Shown: positions 24,577 to 33,020, counted from the stretch's first letter. The stretch is 64,000 nucleotides of DNA from Pseudomonadota bacterium (GCA_023416515.1 JAEZHP010000059.1:1-64000); one strand, 5' to 3'. Made by a program: numbers and translations. Notes: a model not told the origin generated them from the sequence alone.

Positions 24577-25695
24577 CTAGCGGCGCTGAACGGAAGCCGT
24601 TTGGCCGGGCCCCTGGGCCGGCCGCTCGCGCACGTCGACCGCGACATGGGCGGAAAGGCCCGCGATCATCGGCCGCCCGGGATCGCCGTCGATCGCGATC
24701 CGCACCGGCACGCGCTGGGTCACCTTGACCCAATTGCCGTTGGCGTTCTGCGCCGGAAGCAGCGAGAATTGCGAGCCGGTGCCGTGCCCGATGCTGTCGA
24801 CATGACCCTGGATCCGAACGCCCGGATAGGCGTCAAGCTCGACTTCGGCGGGCTGGCCTACGAACATGTTGGCCAGGTCCGTCTCCTTGTAATTGGCCTC
24901 GACATAGGTCGTCGCGCTTCGAACCAGCGTGAGCAGCGGTACCCCGGAAACTGCTGCTCCGCCGACCTGGAGGCGGTCGATCTGGCTGACGTAACCGTCG
25001 GCCGGAGCGCGCACTTCGGTACGGCTGAGGTTGAGCTGCGCCTGCTGGCGAGCGACTTGCGCCGCCTGCAGCGCAGGCTGGTTCGTCGTCGTGCCCGGAG
25101 CGATAGCGGCGCGCGCGGTGGCCGCATCGGCACGCGCATTGGCGAGCCTCTCGCGCGCCTCGTCGACGGTGTGCTGGGCCGCATCATACTGGGCCCGCGT
25201 CGTGAATCCGCGCTGGAGGAGGGCGGCGTAGCGCTCGAAATTGGCCTGCGCGAAGCCGAGGTTGCGCTCTGCGCCGGCAATGTCCGCGGCGGTGCCAGCC
25301 GACTGGGTGAACGTCTGGTTCACCTGCACGCGCGCCGCCGCGATCTGGGCGTCGGCCTGGGCGAGCGCGATCCGATAAGGCGCTGGATCGATCCGGAACA
25401 GGACGTCGCCGCGATGGACGAACTGGTTCTCATGGACCAGCACCTCGGTGATCGGCCCATTCACCTGAGCTGCAACCGGAACCATGTCCTGCTGCACATA
25501 AGCGTTGTCGGTCGATACGTAGCGGCCGGACGTCATCCAGAAGTAGCCGCCGACCAGCAACAGCGCGAGCGGCACGGACAGCATCAGAACCAGGCGCAGC
25601 CACTTCGGCTTCGCCCTGGACGCGGCTGGGACATCCGCGGGCGGCGCGACTTCCGCGGCCGCGTCCTTGCTGACTTGGGGATCGGCTTCGCTCAT
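24577..25695 (-). CDS. emrA: HlyD/EmrA-family membrane fusion protein
   Basis: This 372-residue protein has an N-terminal cytoplasmic tail, one membrane helix ('LVLMLSVPLALLLVGGYFWM'), a biotinyl-lipoyl-like part beginning 'STDNAYVQQDMVPVAAQVNG', and a long alpha-helical hairpin. The family motif 'VLFRIDPAPYRIALAQADAQ' is present. It bridges EmrB to an outer membrane channel. The start overlaps the marR stop (ATGA at 25692-25695). Confidence 0.9.
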   Translation of the reverse strand: MSEADPQVSKDAAAEVAPPADVPAASRAKPKWLRLVLMLSVPLALLLVGGYFWMTSGRYVSTDNAYVQQDMVPVAAQVNGPITEVLVHENQFVHRGDVLFRIDPAPYRIALAQADAQIAAARVQVNQTFTQSAGTAADIAGAERNLGFAQANFERYAALLQRGFTTRAQYDAAQHTVDEARERLANARADAATARAAIAPGTTTNQPALQAAQVARQQAQLNLSRTEVRAPADGYVSQIDRLQVGGAAVSGVPLLTLVRSATTYVEANYKETDLANMFVGQPAEVELDAYPGVRIQGHVDSIGHGTGSQFSLLPAQNANGNWVKVTQRVPVRIAIDGDPGRPMIAGLSAHVAVDVRERPAQGPGQTASVQRR

Positions 25696-26147
25696 GATGC
25701 TCTCGCAATGTCGTTGCGGCGTTCGTCCATCTCGACGAGCCTTTCGCGAAGCTGTGCCAGGACCCCGGAGACCTTGGTCGCCTCGCTGGGATCGAGACCC
25801 TGGGTGAGCTCCGCCTGGAATTCGGCACCGATCCTGGTGAGCTGGTCAATCACCGGCTGGGCCTTGGCGGTGAGGTGGATCCGCCAGGCGCGGCGGTCGT
25901 CGGGATCGCGGCGCCGCTCGACGAGGCCTGCCTCCTCGAGCCGATCGAGCATTCGCGAAAGGCTGATCGGCTCGACGTCGAGCGCTTCCGCAAGCTCGAC
26001 CTGACGCTGGCCGCAGCCCGAGCGATAGAGGCGCGCGAGCACCCGCCACTGGGCGCGGGTCGCGCCGAGCGCGGCTGCGCGCCGGTTCATCTCACGGCGA
26101 AGCATGCGCGCCGTGTCGGCTATGTCGATGGCAAGACTCGGATCCAT
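25692..26147 (-). CDS. MarR-family regulator of the emrAB-like operon
   Basis: This 151-residue winged-helix protein has the MarR core 'GATRAQWRVLARLYRSGCGQ', the recognition helix in 'EPISLSRMLDRLEEAGLVER' and the wing 'RRDPDDRRAWRIHLT'. It is the first gene of the operon and should repress it by binding the inverted repeat just upstream of its start (26157-26176), with release by a phenolic or drug ligand as in EmrR/MarR. I chose the Met at 26147; the longer reading runs through the operator. Confidence 0.9.
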   Translation of the reverse strand: MDPSLAIDIADTARMLRREMNRRAAALGATRAQWRVLARLYRSGCGQRQVELAEALDVEPISLSRMLDRLEEAGLVERRRDPDDRRAWRIHLTAKAQPVIDQLTRIGAEFQAELTQGLDPSEATKVSGVLAQLRERLVEMDERRNDIARAS

Positions 26148-26156
26148 GCCGCGCAC

Positions 26157-26176
26157 ATAATAAGCACATCTATTAT
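26157..26176 (-). promoter_or_regulatory. candidate MarR operator
   Basis: The inverted repeat ATAATA-N8-TATTAT (arms 26157-26162 and 26171-26176) lies 9 bases upstream of the marR start codon. Its size and symmetry fit MarR-family operators and it is strikingly AT-rich in this context. It overlaps the expected promoter/leader of the operon, consistent with autorepression. Confidence 0.6.
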
Positions 26177-26259
26177 CTGCAAGGGCCGTGCGTGTGCAGC
26201 CGTGCGGACACGCGGAACCAGTCAATCGGAGCGATGGGGGAGCCCGGAAGGGCGCTTGC

Positions 26260-26925
26260 CTAGGCCAGCGCCTCGACGAGGCCCTCGAACAGCCGTTTGC
26301 CGTCGGTTCGGCCGTGCGCCGGCTCAACCGCGCGCTCCGGGTGCGGCATCATGCCGAGGACGTTGCCGCCTTCATTGATGATGCCCGCGATGTCGCGAGC
26401 CGAGCCGTTGACCTGCTCGGCATAGCGGAAGGCGACTCTGCCTTCGCCTTCGAGCCTGTCCAGGGTCTCCTCGTCGGCGGTGTAATTCCCGTCATGATGC
26501 GCGACCGGGAAGATCACGCTCTCGCCGGAATCGTAACGGCTGGTGAAGGCGGACTGGCTGTTGTCGACGGTGAGGCCGACGTCGCGGCCGACGAAGCGGA
26601 TTCCGGCATTGCGCATCAGGGCGCCCGGAAGAATCCCGGTCTCGGTCAGGATCTGGAAGCCGTTGCAGATGCCGATCACCGCCACGCCCCGGTCGGCCGC
26701 GGCCTTCACCGCCTGCATCACCGGTGACCGAGCGGCGATCGCTCCCGAACGGAGATAGTCGCCATAGGAAAAGCCTCCGGGCACGGCGACGATTCCGGTA
26801 CCTTCGGGAAGCTCGGTCTCCTTGTGCCACACCATGACCGGCGCCTTGCCGGTCGCGAGGCGAAGAGCCTCCGCCACGTCGCGGTCGCAATTGGATCCGG
26901 GGAAGACGATGACGGCGGTGTTCAT
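26260..26925 (-). CDS. purQ: phosphoribosylformylglycinamidine synthase, glutaminase subunit
   Basis: This 221-residue class-I glutaminase supplies ammonia for FGAM synthase in purine synthesis. The nucleophile Cys is residue 87 in 'VIGICNGFQILTE', and the His/Glu pair is in 'MMPHPERAVEP'. The opening 'VIVFPGSNCDRD' is diagnostic of PurQ. The Met at 26925 overlaps the purS stop (ATGA). PurL, the third partner, is not in this window. Confidence 0.95.
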   Translation of the reverse strand: MNTAVIVFPGSNCDRDVAEALRLATGKAPVMVWHKETELPEGTGIVAVPGGFSYGDYLRSGAIAARSPVMQAVKAAADRGVAVIGICNGFQILTETGILPGALMRNAGIRFVGRDVGLTVDNSQSAFTSRYDSGESVIFPVAHHDGNYTADEETLDRLEGEGRVAFRYAEQVNGSARDIAGIINEGGNVLGMMPHPERAVEPAHGRTDGKRLFEGLVEALA

Positions 26926-27176
26926 GAGCGCTGGCCCGCGGCCTCCACCTTCTCGATCCGGTAATTTTCGATCACCGTGTTGGCGAGAAGCCTGCGGCAC
27001 ATCTGGTCGATCGCGGCCTCGTCGGCGCCGCCGTCCTCGAGCTCCAGCTCGATCAGCTTGCCGGCGCGAACGTCGCGGACGCCATCGAAGCCGAGGCCCT
27101 CCAACGCGTGGTGGATGGCCTTGCCCTGCGGGTCGAGCACGCCGGACTTGAGCGTCACATGGACCCGGTATTTCAT
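26922..27176 (-). CDS. purS: phosphoribosylformylglycinamidine synthase subunit PurS
   Basis: This 84-residue protein starts 'MKYRVHVTLKSGVLDPQGKA' and contains 'LGFDGVRDVRAGKLIELELE', the standard PurS sequence. PurS dimers hold PurL and PurQ together in the FGAM synthase complex. The Met at 27176 follows an aggag site; the longer reading upstream has no PurS features. It overlaps purQ by four bases. Confidence 0.95.
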   Translation of the reverse strand: MKYRVHVTLKSGVLDPQGKAIHHALEGLGFDGVRDVRAGKLIELELEDGGADEAAIDQMCRRLLANTVIENYRIEKVEAAGQRS

Positions 27177-27318
27177 TCGCGTCAGCTCCTGGGGGTGGAG
27201 GCGGAGGGGCCGCCAATTCGGTGCCGCGCATATGGCCTCTGTGGTTGACCGCGGCAAGGATTTACGCGCGGTTTACCGCGTCGCGGCTATCTCCGTTCGG
27301 CACGCGGGAGGAATTCGA

Positions 27319-27468
27319 ATGCTCGGTTTGGCGATGGCGATGTTTATCGCGCTGTTCGGCTTCGGCGAGGACTTCCTTGGCTGGTCCGATCCGGCCGGAA
27401 AGGTCCAGCTCGGCCTGTTCATGTCGTTCCTGTTCGGAATGATCTGCGGCTATCGCGCCAAGGGGTGA
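27319..27468 (+). CDS. small two-helix membrane protein, function unknown
   Basis: This 49-residue protein reads 'MLGLAMAMFIALFGFGEDFL' followed by a second hydrophobic segment 'VQLGLFMSFLFGMICGYRA'. The ATG at 27319 has a good ggagg site seven bases upstream. It lies divergent to purS and just before erpA. Low-complexity membrane proteins of this size are common in sphingomonads; no function can be assigned. Confidence 0.55.
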   Translation: MLGLAMAMFIALFGFGEDFLGWSDPAGKVQLGLFMSFLFGMICGYRAKG

Positions 27469-27505
27469 GCTTGTGAGGGGAGGGCCGGGGGCCTATCTCC
27501 AGTTC

Positions 27506-27850
27506 ATGGTCGAAACCACCGATATCGCCGAAATCGCCCTCAGTCCCGCCGCTGCCCAGCGCGTGGCACGGATCGCCGAGAAGCAGGGCAAGCCCGCCAT
27601 GCTTCGCCTGTCGGTCGAGGGCGGCGGCTGCGCCGGCTTTCAATATAAGTTCGGCCTCGCCGAGGAAGTCGCCGGCGACGACCGTGTCGTCGAGACCGAC
27701 GGGGTGCGCCTGGTCGTCGACGACGTCTCTCTGGATCTTGTGCGCGGCAGCGTGGTCGATTTCGTCGAAAGCCTCGGCGGCGCGGCCTTCCAGGTGCGCA
27801 ACCCTCAGGCCGCTTCCGGCTGCGGCTGCGGCACCAGCTTCTCGATTTGA
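27506..27850 (+). CDS. erpA: A-type iron-sulphur carrier (ErpA/IscA family)
   Basis: This 114-residue protein has the three conserved Cys of A-type carriers: one in 'LSVEGGGCAGFQYKFGLAE' and two in the C-terminal 'ASGCGCGTSFSI'. It receives and hands over Fe-S clusters to target enzymes. I chose the ATG at 27506 (MVETTDIAEIALSPAA), which matches the usual family start; a GTG at 27473 would add 11 atypical residues. Its stop is one base from the stop of the convergent response regulator. ErpA versus IscA cannot be fully separated by sequence alone. Confidence 0.88.
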   Translation: MVETTDIAEIALSPAAAQRVARIAEKQGKPAMLRLSVEGGGCAGFQYKFGLAEEVAGDDRVVETDGVRLVVDDVSLDLVRGSVVDFVESLGGAAFQVRNPQAASGCGCGTSFSI

Positions 27851-27851
27851 A

Positions 27852-28496
27852 CTAGAGCGAAGTCTGCGCCGGCGGCCGCACTCCGGCCTCCAGCGCTAGC
27901 GCGACCGCCTGGGCGAGGCTCGAGACTCCAAGCCGGTCCATCATGTTGCCGCGGTGCATCTCGACCGTGCGAAGGCTGATTCCCAGCGACTGGGCGAGCT
28001 CCTTGTTCGACTGGCCGGCGAGCAACCCCTGGAGCACCTCCAGCTCCCGCGCGGTGAGCTGCTCCACCCGAGCCTTTGCCTCCCGGAAACGCTCGCCCGC
28101 CTGCAGCCGCTCGTCGAGCAGGCCGGCGGCGCGCTCGAGGGTCTCAAGCAAGGGATCGATCCGGATCGGCTTCTCGAGGAACTCGACGGCGCCCATCTTC
28201 ATCGACTGGACCGCGACCGGAACGTCGCCGGCGCCGGTCATCACGATCACCGGCCAGTCGACGCCGCGCTCGCGCAGCGTCTGCATCAGAGAGAAGCCGT
28301 CCATGTCCGGCATCCTGAGGTCGAGGAGGATGCAGCCCGGCTTCAACCCGTCGAGCCCGTCGAGGAAATCCGCTGCTGACGCGAAGGGATGAGACGAGAA
28401 ATCCGGCGATTCCGTGATCATCCTGCTGATCATCGTGCGCAGGCTGCTGTCATCGTCGATGACGTAAACGGTCAGGCGGCGGGGGCTTTGTTGCAA
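27852..28496 (-). CDS. FixJ-family response regulator (receiver plus LuxR-type HTH)
   Basis: This 214-residue protein has a receiver domain with the acidic pocket 'YVIDDDSSLR', phospho-acceptor Asp 59 in 'ILLDLRMPDMDG' and the Lys in 'FLEKPIR'. A LuxR/FixJ-type HTH follows: 'QLTARELEVLQGLLAGQSNK' and 'ISLRTVEMHRGNMMDRLG'. The partner histidine kinase is not adjacent, so it is an orphan in this window. It may control oxygen- or light-linked genes as other FixJ proteins do, but there is no direct evidence. Confidence 0.9.
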   Translation of the reverse strand: MQQSPRRLTVYVIDDDSSLRTMISRMITESPDFSSHPFASAADFLDGLDGLKPGCILLDLRMPDMDGFSLMQTLRERGVDWPVIVMTGAGDVPVAVQSMKMGAVEFLEKPIRIDPLLETLERAAGLLDERLQAGERFREAKARVEQLTARELEVLQGLLAGQSNKELAQSLGISLRTVEMHRGNMMDRLGVSSLAQAVALALEAGVRPPAQTSL

Positions 28497-28528
28497 ATCT
28501 CGATACTCGTTTCGGACGCGGGAGAGTT

Positions 28529-28552
28529 GGAACGCCTCGCTTTCCCGCGGTT
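28529..28552 (+). promoter_or_regulatory. possible EcfG-type (general stress) promoter
   Basis: GGAAC at 28529-28533 is followed after 16 bases by GTT (28550-28552). This approximates the alphaproteobacterial EcfG promoter form GGAAC-N16/17-cGTT, but the C before GTT is a G here. It lies about 95 bases before the small gene at 28648. Confidence 0.25.
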
Positions 28553-28647
28553 TTTAACACGGATCAGGGGCCCGACCCAGAGGGGGAGGTTAATCCGCCG
28601 GAGGCCACGCCACCGGCGCGCTATAGGGTAGAAGGAGGTGGGTTCCA

Positions 28648-28830
28648 ATGGAACCAGTCGCAGCGCACGGCCAAGCGAGCGATGTCATCGCCGAGGAGGG
28701 CAACATCATCATCGAGGGACCCGATGAGGTTGCCGTGACGATGTCCCCGGACGCTGCCGAGGAAACGGCACATCGATTGCTCCGCGCAGTATCCGAAGCT
28801 CGCGGAGAGAATGACAACTCCGCGGACTGA
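28648..28830 (+). CDS. small acidic protein of unknown function
   Basis: This 60-residue acidic protein begins MEPVAAHGQASDVIAEEGNI and contains 'VAVTMSPDAAEETAHRLLRA', which resembles a short strand-helix unit. The Shine-Dalgarno aaggaggtg (28632-28640) is almost a full complement of the anti-SD at 7-base spacing, so strong translation is expected. It is flanked by gaps of about 150 and 170 bases and is its own transcription unit. I do not recognise the family. Confidence 0.65.
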   Translation: MEPVAAHGQASDVIAEEGNIIIEGPDEVAVTMSPDAAEETAHRLLRAVSEARGENDNSAD

Positions 28831-29000
28831 GGCGGTCGGCAACGCCATTTGCCGTGAGAAGTTAACCGCGGAACGCTGTCGGTTCCTGCGCATGCGGCAA
28901 GCCGCCGGCCTGCCGGGACGAAACGCACTGTACCGCGCCCTCACGTAATTGATTCGGTAACGCAAGGAGACGTACTTTCTGCTCTCGAGCGGAGGGTGCG

Positions 29001-29744
29001 ATGCGTTTCACGCGTAGGCAGATTATCGAAGGTGGAGTGGTTGCCGGACTCGTCGGGCTTGCGAGCCCTGCGCGTGCGGCGTTGCTTGACGATCGACGCC
29101 GTCCCGACGGGGCCGCAGGTGCATCATCGCCCTTCCGTCAGCCCCATCCGGGTCAGCCGCTTGCGGCCCGTCCCCAGCCGGTAATCGCCGCGCGCCCGAC
29201 CGTCCCGGCCCAGCCGCGCGTCCAGATCGACCCGAGCGTCAATCCGCTCCTCGTCGCCGCCGCGCGGGCCGCCTATGATCGTCATCGGCCGCAGCTTCGC
29301 CACACCGACACTGTCGGAATCGTCGACTTCGGACGCATGTCGAACCAGCCGCGCTTCTATCTTCTCGACACGGCCAGCGGCCGGGTCAGCCAGCATCATG
29401 TCGCCCATGGCCGCGGCTCGGACCCCGAGCATACCGGCCTGCTCCAGCGCTTCTCTAACCGTCCGGGCTCGGAAGCGACTTCCGAGGGCTCATATCTCAC
29501 CGACGACTTTTATCAGGGCCGCTACGGCCGCTCCATGCGGGTCCGCGGTCTCGATTGGACCAACAACAACGCCTATGACCGGGCGATCGTCGTCCACTCC
29601 GCCTGGTATGCCGAGCCGAGCATGCTCGCCACCCGCGGCCTTCTCGGCCGAAGCGAAGGCTGCTTCGCAATGTCCTATGCGAGCCTTCAGGAAACCCTCG
29701 GGCGCCTCGGCCCGGGCCGCTTCCTCTACGCCAGCCGGGCTTAA
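29001..29744 (+). CDS. exported murein L,D-transpeptidase catalytic-domain protein
   Basis: This 247-residue protein has a Tat-like signal ('MRFTRRQIIEGGVVAGLVGL' then AspA-RA). A Pro/Arg-rich linker follows (residues about 35-75). The C-terminal domain matches the murein L,D-transpeptidase catalytic family: 'FYLLDTASGRVSQHHVAHGR', 'GLDWTNNNAYDRAIVVHSAW', and the active-site block 'RGLLGRSEGCFAMS' with the His and Cys. It should act on peptidoglycan. The product of the neighbouring opposite-strand gene (29824-31047) also acts on peptidoglycan. Confidence 0.85.
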   Translation: MRFTRRQIIEGGVVAGLVGLASPARAALLDDRRRPDGAAGASSPFRQPHPGQPLAARPQPVIAARPTVPAQPRVQIDPSVNPLLVAAARAAYDRHRPQLRHTDTVGIVDFGRMSNQPRFYLLDTASGRVSQHHVAHGRGSDPEHTGLLQRFSNRPGSEATSEGSYLTDDFYQGRYGRSMRVRGLDWTNNNAYDRAIVVHSAWYAEPSMLATRGLLGRSEGCFAMSYASLQETLGRLGPGRFLYASRA

Positions 29745-29759
29745 GCGCCCTCAGTAGTC

Positions 29760-29783
29760 GTCACCCTGGACCTAGTTCGGGGT
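29760..29783. repeat. hairpin resembling a dispersed palindromic repeat
   Basis: The sequence accctggac-cta-gttcggggt (29763-29783) forms a 9-bp stem with two G-T pairs. It lies between the convergent transpeptidase genes. Similar 'gtcaccctgaact...' palindromes are dispersed in sphingomonad genomes, but only one copy is seen here. Confidence 0.35.
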
Positions 29784-29823
29784 TTCTCCGCGCACCGTTA
29801 GGAGCGACGCGCGAACGTTCCGA

Positions 29824-31047
29824 TCAGCTCTCGCTTGCCAGTGCCCGGTCGCTTGGCGCGCGGTTCAGCGCCTGCCGAATGCGGGTGTCGCGGCCATAGA
29901 CGTCGGTATAGGTGACGATGTTGCCGTCATTGGTCGCCGCGGCGGTAAAGTAGGAAATGTAGACCGGCATCGGCGCCGCGAGACGCGCCTGCACGGTGCT
30001 TCCGGCGGCGATCGCCTGGTCGATCCGGCCGCGATCCCATTCGCCCGTCGATTCGAGCAGTCGAGCGGCAAAGTCGCGGATGCCCTGGGTTCGGATGCAG
30101 CCATGGCTGAAGGCGCGGACCGAGCGGCTGAACAGATGCTGCGCCGGAGTGTCGTGAAGGTAGATCGCATGCTCGTTTGGCATCTCGATCTTCACCCGGC
30201 CGAGCGAGTTGCCCGGGCCGGGCGGCTGGCGGACGATTCGATAGCCGTTCGCCTCGCGCACCTGATAGCCGTTGAAGCCGCGCATGTTGCGGACGATGCT
30301 CTGCGGCACCGTCCACCACGGATTGAAGGTGACCGCTACCGCGGTCGCGCTGAGCTGCGGAGTCGGAGTGCTCGTCGCTCCGACCACGGTACGGTGGCGC
30401 GCGATCACCTCGCCATTCTCGACGAAGGCGGCGGTAAAGGCCGGCACGTTGACGATGATGTGACGCTCGCCGAGGTTGCGCGGCATCCACCGCCAGCGCT
30501 CCATGTTGGCCCGGATGAGGTCGCGCCGCTCGGCATTGGCCGGGTTGGCGAGCGCCCGCCGCAGACCGACATATTGCGGATGGGTAGGCAGCAACCCGTC
30601 GAGGATCCGCGCCACTCCGCCGCGCTTGGCTTGGTCGAGCAGTCGCCGTTGCTCGGTCTCGTCGATGCCGCTCGGCGCCATGAACCAGTTCACCCGGTCG
30701 GCGCCGCGGACCGATCCGCCGCTGAGGTCGCGGGCCAGGCGAAGGAAGACGTCGTCGGCGACTCGGGTGAAGGCGGCCTGGTCGCCTGCGTTGAGCGCGG
30801 CGCGGAGCCGGTCGGGACCGTAGACGGCCGGGCTCAAACCCTCGGCATCCAGCCGCTCTACATAGGAAACCAACTCGGCGGCTGCCGGGCGGGCCCAGTG
30901 AGTCACCGCGGGGGGCGCGGGCGTGGCAGGCACCGCTTGCTGCTGCGCGGGCTGCGCGCTCTGGGCGTGGACGGTTGCAGGAAGGGTGGGGGAGGTGAGC
31001 GCGAGCGCCAGCAAAGTGGGGCGGACCAATGTCTTCATGGCCTTCAT
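29824..31047 (-). CDS. L,D-transpeptidase (YkuD family), YcbB-like
   Basis: This 407-residue protein has a signal peptide ('LALALTSPTLPATVHAQS'), a scaffold domain ('ERLDAEGLSPAVYGPDRL'), and a YkuD domain. The latter includes 'RWRWMPRNLGERHIIVNVPA', 'VGATSTPTPQLSA', and the catalytic motif 'FSRSVRAFSHGCIR' with nucleophile Cys. The overall plan matches YcbB-type enzymes that make 3-3 peptidoglycan cross-links. It converges on the other transpeptidase (29001-29744). Confidence 0.9.
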   Translation of the reverse strand: MKAMKTLVRPTLLALALTSPTLPATVHAQSAQPAQQQAVPATPAPPAVTHWARPAAAELVSYVERLDAEGLSPAVYGPDRLRAALNAGDQAAFTRVADDVFLRLARDLSGGSVRGADRVNWFMAPSGIDETEQRRLLDQAKRGGVARILDGLLPTHPQYVGLRRALANPANAERRDLIRANMERWRWMPRNLGERHIIVNVPAFTAAFVENGEVIARHRTVVGATSTPTPQLSATAVAVTFNPWWTVPQSIVRNMRGFNGYQVREANGYRIVRQPPGPGNSLGRVKIEMPNEHAIYLHDTPAQHLFSRSVRAFSHGCIRTQGIRDFAARLLESTGEWDRGRIDQAIAAGSTVQARLAAPMPVYISYFTAAATNDGNIVTYTDVYGRDTRIRQALNRAPSDRALASES

Positions 31048-31169
31048 CCTAATTCACCTTCTCGCTTCAAGCCAGTTCCGGCGCCGCGCTTCGATGTCGC
31101 TTGGTCGCACGAATTGCCGCTTGTGTCTTTCCCGATGCGTGGCTGAACTGGAGCAGAACAGGCGCGAAT

Positions 31170-32354
31170 TCACACCCTCTTGCTGACCTTGTGCGGCCGC
31201 TGCCCGATCGTGCGATAGACGCGAGCGCCGAGATCGAGCCGGAACGGCCCCATCTTCTCGTTGTCGTTGTCCGGTTGCCGGCCGATGACGAAGCTCTTCG
31301 ACGTCTGGCCGGACCGGCTGGAACCCCACCCGTAGAAGGCGTTGACCCCCACCACCGGCACGAACAGGAGTTTGTCGGCGACCTTGAGGGCGCTGATTCG
31401 GTCGCGGGTGATGTCGACGCTGCCTTTCATGACGATCTCGCCGCCCGGCGGGATGTCCGGCATGGTGAGCGTCTTGTAGTCGCCCGGCTTGGCCTTGAAG
31501 TAGGCGGCAAGCTCCTGGTCCTGCTTGTCGGTGCTGCAGAAGAAGCGCGCCTGAAGCTTGACGTCCTTGGCGACGCTTCCGCCGGTATTGCGCACGGTGA
31601 GCTCGAATTCGATCACCGACTGGTCGAGGTCGACATGCGCCTTTTCCGGAACCAGCGCGATGTCGAGCCAGGGCCGCGGCACCGGGTCCGGGCGGGGGGC
31701 GGCAGGCGCGCGCGGCGTTTCGGCGACCGGCGCGGCCGGAGCGGCGGCGGCGACTGCGAGCGCGCGGCGGCCGGCTGCCTTGCGCTTAAGCCAGTAGCCA
31801 TAGCCAGCGACGCCAAGCGTGACGAAGGCGAGGAAGAAGACCCACAAAGGCGTGCCGCCCGACAACGGGGCGGACGAGTCGCTGCTCGCCGGCGCTTGCG
31901 GCGTGGGCAACGGAGCTGGGTCGATCGTGGGAGCAGGCGTCGCCGGGGCTGAGCTGACCTCTGCGGCCGGCGCAGTGGCACTGGAGGCAGCCGGAGCGGA
32001 GGACGGCAGCGGGGCGCGCGATGTGCGTGACGCGTCCGGGCGTGCCGTTGGCGCAGGACGCTGCTGGGTCGGCTGGGTCTGCTGGACCGGCCGCGCGGAG
32101 GGCGTCGGAGCCGCGGTCACTGGCGGCCGGACGGCAGGCTGCGCGGGCGCCTGCTGCGTCGGCTGGGCGGGCTGGGTGACGATCCGCTGCTTGGGCTCGA
32201 TCTGGAAATCGCGCAGCTGCGGCGCGCCGATCGTGACATTGCCGTCCTGAGCGGCCGCCGCAACGGCCGCGAGAAGCGCCACGATAAGCGCTGCGGCGCC
32301 CGCGATCGGACGCAGTGAAACCAGACTGTCCTTGATCATCAAAACCTTGCCCAA
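31170..32354 (-). CDS. Pro-rich exported/membrane protein of unknown function
   Basis: This 394-residue protein has an N-terminal signal or anchor (residues about 12-35), a long low-complexity Pro/Gln/Thr/Ala region (about 55-160), a second hydrophobic helix ('LWVFFLAFVTLGVAGYGYWL'), a short Ala-rich linker, then a C-terminal domain rich in beta strands. That domain starts 'PWLDIALVPEKAHVDLDQSV' and has 'IEFELTVRNTGGSVAKDVKL', suggesting an immunoglobulin-like fold outside or inside the membrane. The start may be at 32354 or at the Met at 32339. Function unknown. The N-terminal part is likely periplasmic. Confidence 0.65.
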   Translation of the reverse strand: MGKVLMIKDSLVSLRPIAGAAALIVALLAAVAAAAQDGNVTIGAPQLRDFQIEPKQRIVTQPAQPTQQAPAQPAVRPPVTAAPTPSARPVQQTQPTQQRPAPTARPDASRTSRAPLPSSAPAASSATAPAAEVSSAPATPAPTIDPAPLPTPQAPASSDSSAPLSGGTPLWVFFLAFVTLGVAGYGYWLKRKAAGRRALAVAAAAPAAPVAETPRAPAAPRPDPVPRPWLDIALVPEKAHVDLDQSVIEFELTVRNTGGSVAKDVKLQARFFCSTDKQDQELAAYFKAKPGDYKTLTMPDIPPGGEIVMKGSVDITRDRISALKVADKLLFVPVVGVNAFYGWGSSRSGQTSKSFVIGRQPDNDNEKMGPFRLDLGARVYRTIGQRPHKVSKRV

Positions 32355-32465
32355 CCCCGCCGCGCCGAACTCAGCGATTCAAGGCGCGCGTCCCTTTGGG
32401 TCAGAGACAGGAAATCGCCGCCACGTCAATGGTTAAGGTGCCGAGTTGAGGCCAAGGCGCGGCGG

Positions 32466-32942
32466 TCAGCGATGGTGCGTGTCGTCCGCGCCATGCTCGA
32501 CCTGCTCCGCGCCGGTCCCGACCACCTGGCGGCGGCGCGTGCAGCTCGCGAGCTCGGCCTCCTCGCCATGATCCTCGGAAAGGATTCGGGCTTCTTCGCC
32601 GTCCGCGGCCCAGATGATCGCCGGTTCCTGTTCGGATCCGATGGAGCGGTAGCGCATCCCCAGATAGGCCCAGTCGGCCTTGAGGTCGTATCGGCGATTG
32701 GCGAACCACAAGGTGGCGGTGGAGCGGGGACCCGGAGCCGCCCCCGGAACCATGACGCTCCCCGCCGGCTGGTAGCCCTGACCGTTGAACAGGATCCTGG
32801 CCTCGCCGGCGCTCCCGCCATCGCTCGGCCGGCAATCGTAGACGAGGCCCTGCACCGGTTCGGGACCGGCCTGGTGAGTCGCGCATCCGCCGAGCAGGGC
32901 AAGCGGCACAAGGCCGGCGGCGGCAGCCAGGTTCAAGTGCAT
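32466..32942 (-). CDS. lipoprotein, MliC-like lysozyme-inhibitor fold
   Basis: This 158-residue protein starts 'MHLNLAAAAGLVPLALLGGC', a lipoprotein signal with lipobox L-G-G-C. A Cys follows in 'GLVYDCRPSD', then strands 'ARILFNGQGYQP', 'TLWFANRRYDLKADW', 'GMRYRSIGSEQEPAIIWA'. This pattern (YxC, two strands, G.rY, then a strand) resembles the MliC lysozyme inhibitor family, but the C-terminal 30 residues are unusual. Start at 32942 gives the best signal peptide. The assignment is tentative. Confidence 0.55.
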   Translation of the reverse strand: MHLNLAAAAGLVPLALLGGCATHQAGPEPVQGLVYDCRPSDGGSAGEARILFNGQGYQPAGSVMVPGAAPGPRSTATLWFANRRYDLKADWAYLGMRYRSIGSEQEPAIIWAADGEEARILSEDHGEEAELASCTRRRQVVGTGAEQVEHGADDTHHR

Positions 32943-33020
32943 GAGTTCCCCGGGACAGGCTCTGCTGGACGCGGACATCATGCGATGACGCGCCATCCGG
33001 GGCAAGGCTCGAGCCCAGGC

